From Perca fluviatilis (Eukaryota; Chordata; Actinopteri; Perciformes; Percidae), in assembly GCF_010015445.1 (NCBI RefSeq), contig NC_053120.1:11935097-11999096 (forward strand): a stretch of DNA of 64,000 bases, given 5' to 3'. Below are positions 63,165 to 64,000 of the stretch, one piece after another (the stretch's first letter is position 1; every line of letters starts with the position of its first letter). The notes below the pieces were generated by a model. That model was given only the letters and a program-made list of their open reading frames with translations, did not search any database and had not been told where the DNA came from. The position numbers were made by a program, and so were the translations under genes.

Positions 63165-64000
63165 TAGACTTTGTACATTGCTATAGAGAGGCGAAGTCCC
63201 TCCCCTTCCGGTGGACTGCCATGGGACCTTAAAGGGGAACTATGCAGTTTTTTTAGCTTAATTTACCTTAACTGAATAGCTTTGGAGTCATTGGAATAGT
63301 TATATGACTTTTTTCGAGTTTAATGGTGGTCGTCTCGCTCCCGCCTAGCGCCTGTGATCGGAAAAACCACCCTTGCAACTTTAGGCCGGCGAGCTGCCGG
63401 CCTCAGCACCGGGAAGTATCGCAACACTGCACACATACGCCCATTCAGGAACAGGCTCACAAGGTAGTGATGGAGTTTTTCACATTATCGTCATGGCTGA
63501 GCCGGCAAAAAAGAAGCAGAAAGCTAGGAAAGCATTGTCGTAGGAACAGAGAAAGAGGAAACGGTAGACCAGGAGTCAGACACAAGTAAACATAGGAGCT
63601 GCCAAATATCTATTCCGAAGCTCTATAGAGAAACCTGCGAGCAAAAAGCGAGAAAACAGCAAAGAAATGGCCAAAACTGCACCTCTTTAACTCGGAAACG
63701 GTAGTGAATGGGGAAAGACAAATTATCTTTTGATCCCGTTTGAATTGAGCCATGAATAACACATATGATGTTCATCAGTTTAATAGATAATTTCGCAAGT
63801 CAAGAAAGTCTTTTGAGACCTCTTTTCTTCTTCTGTACTATTTTTGATTGCACTCGCACATGCGCAGTAGCTCAGATGTAGATCATGTCAGCCAGCTAAC
63901 TCTAGAGACAGTAAAAGAAAGCCTGTTTCTCCAACTTTGGTCAGTTACAAGGCAGGATTAGCTGGGAGACTTCTAAATGAGGGCGCACATGTAAGTAGTT
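63165..64000. mobile_element. Nested repeats in AP-1 mu intron 6, reaching the window end
   Basis: An inner element (63229-63690) is bounded by TTAA on both sides, with ends AGGGGAACTATGCAGTTTT and, inverted, AGAGGTGCAGTTTT. TTAA flanks suggest a piggyBac-type cut-and-paste MITE. It interrupts an outer repeat (CGAAGTCCCTCCCCTTCCGG on the left, CTCGGAAACGG on the right). No exon is visible after 62800. Confidence 0.55.

Overview
The window is vertebrate nuclear DNA, almost certainly from a ray-finned (teleost) fish. It has multi-exon genes with GT-AG introns, many long (CA)n/(TG)n microsatellites, and many short inverted-repeat transposons plus LINE/SINE tails of types common in teleost genomes. 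The species cannot be read from the sequence. No operon, CRISPR array, phage or other prokaryotic feature is present.

Layout. (1) 1-19336, minus strand: tie1, the endothelial receptor tyrosine kinase. I could place 22 coding exons with consistent phases, from the signal peptide to the middle of the C-terminal kinase lobe. The last exon lies beyond the left edge. (2) 19.4-42.4 kb: about 23 kb of intergenic DNA, mostly dispersed repeats, with no convincing gene. It separates two divergently transcribed genes. (3) 42403-44187, plus strand: a three-exon gene for a small type III membrane protein matching mammalian C1orf210/TEMP. (4) 46588 onward, plus strand: the first six coding exons of an AP-1 clathrin adaptor medium (mu) subunit. 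It is closest to AP1M2 but has AP1M1-like stretches, so it may be the fish-specific ap1m3. Its 3' half runs off the right edge.

The head-to-head tie1 / C1orf210 arrangement is the one known from the human TIE1 locus, so it supports both identifications. In the human locus the gene beyond C1orf210 is, from memory, TMEM125, so the AP-1 mu gene here would be a fish-lineage difference. Tie1 acts in blood and lymphatic endothelium. TEMP and AP-1 mu both belong to the endosomal/trans-Golgi membrane system, but nothing in the sequence shows that the three genes work together.

Non-coding content worth attention: a (TG)n tract that replaces the polypyrimidine tract of a tie1 kinase intron; a perfect 38-bp palindrome in a tie1 intron; a roughly 0.6 kb direct duplication with microsatellites in two AP-1 mu introns; a hAT element with an 8-bp target duplication nested in a second transposon; and several fold-back elements. 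I found no evidence for a novel multi-gene system.
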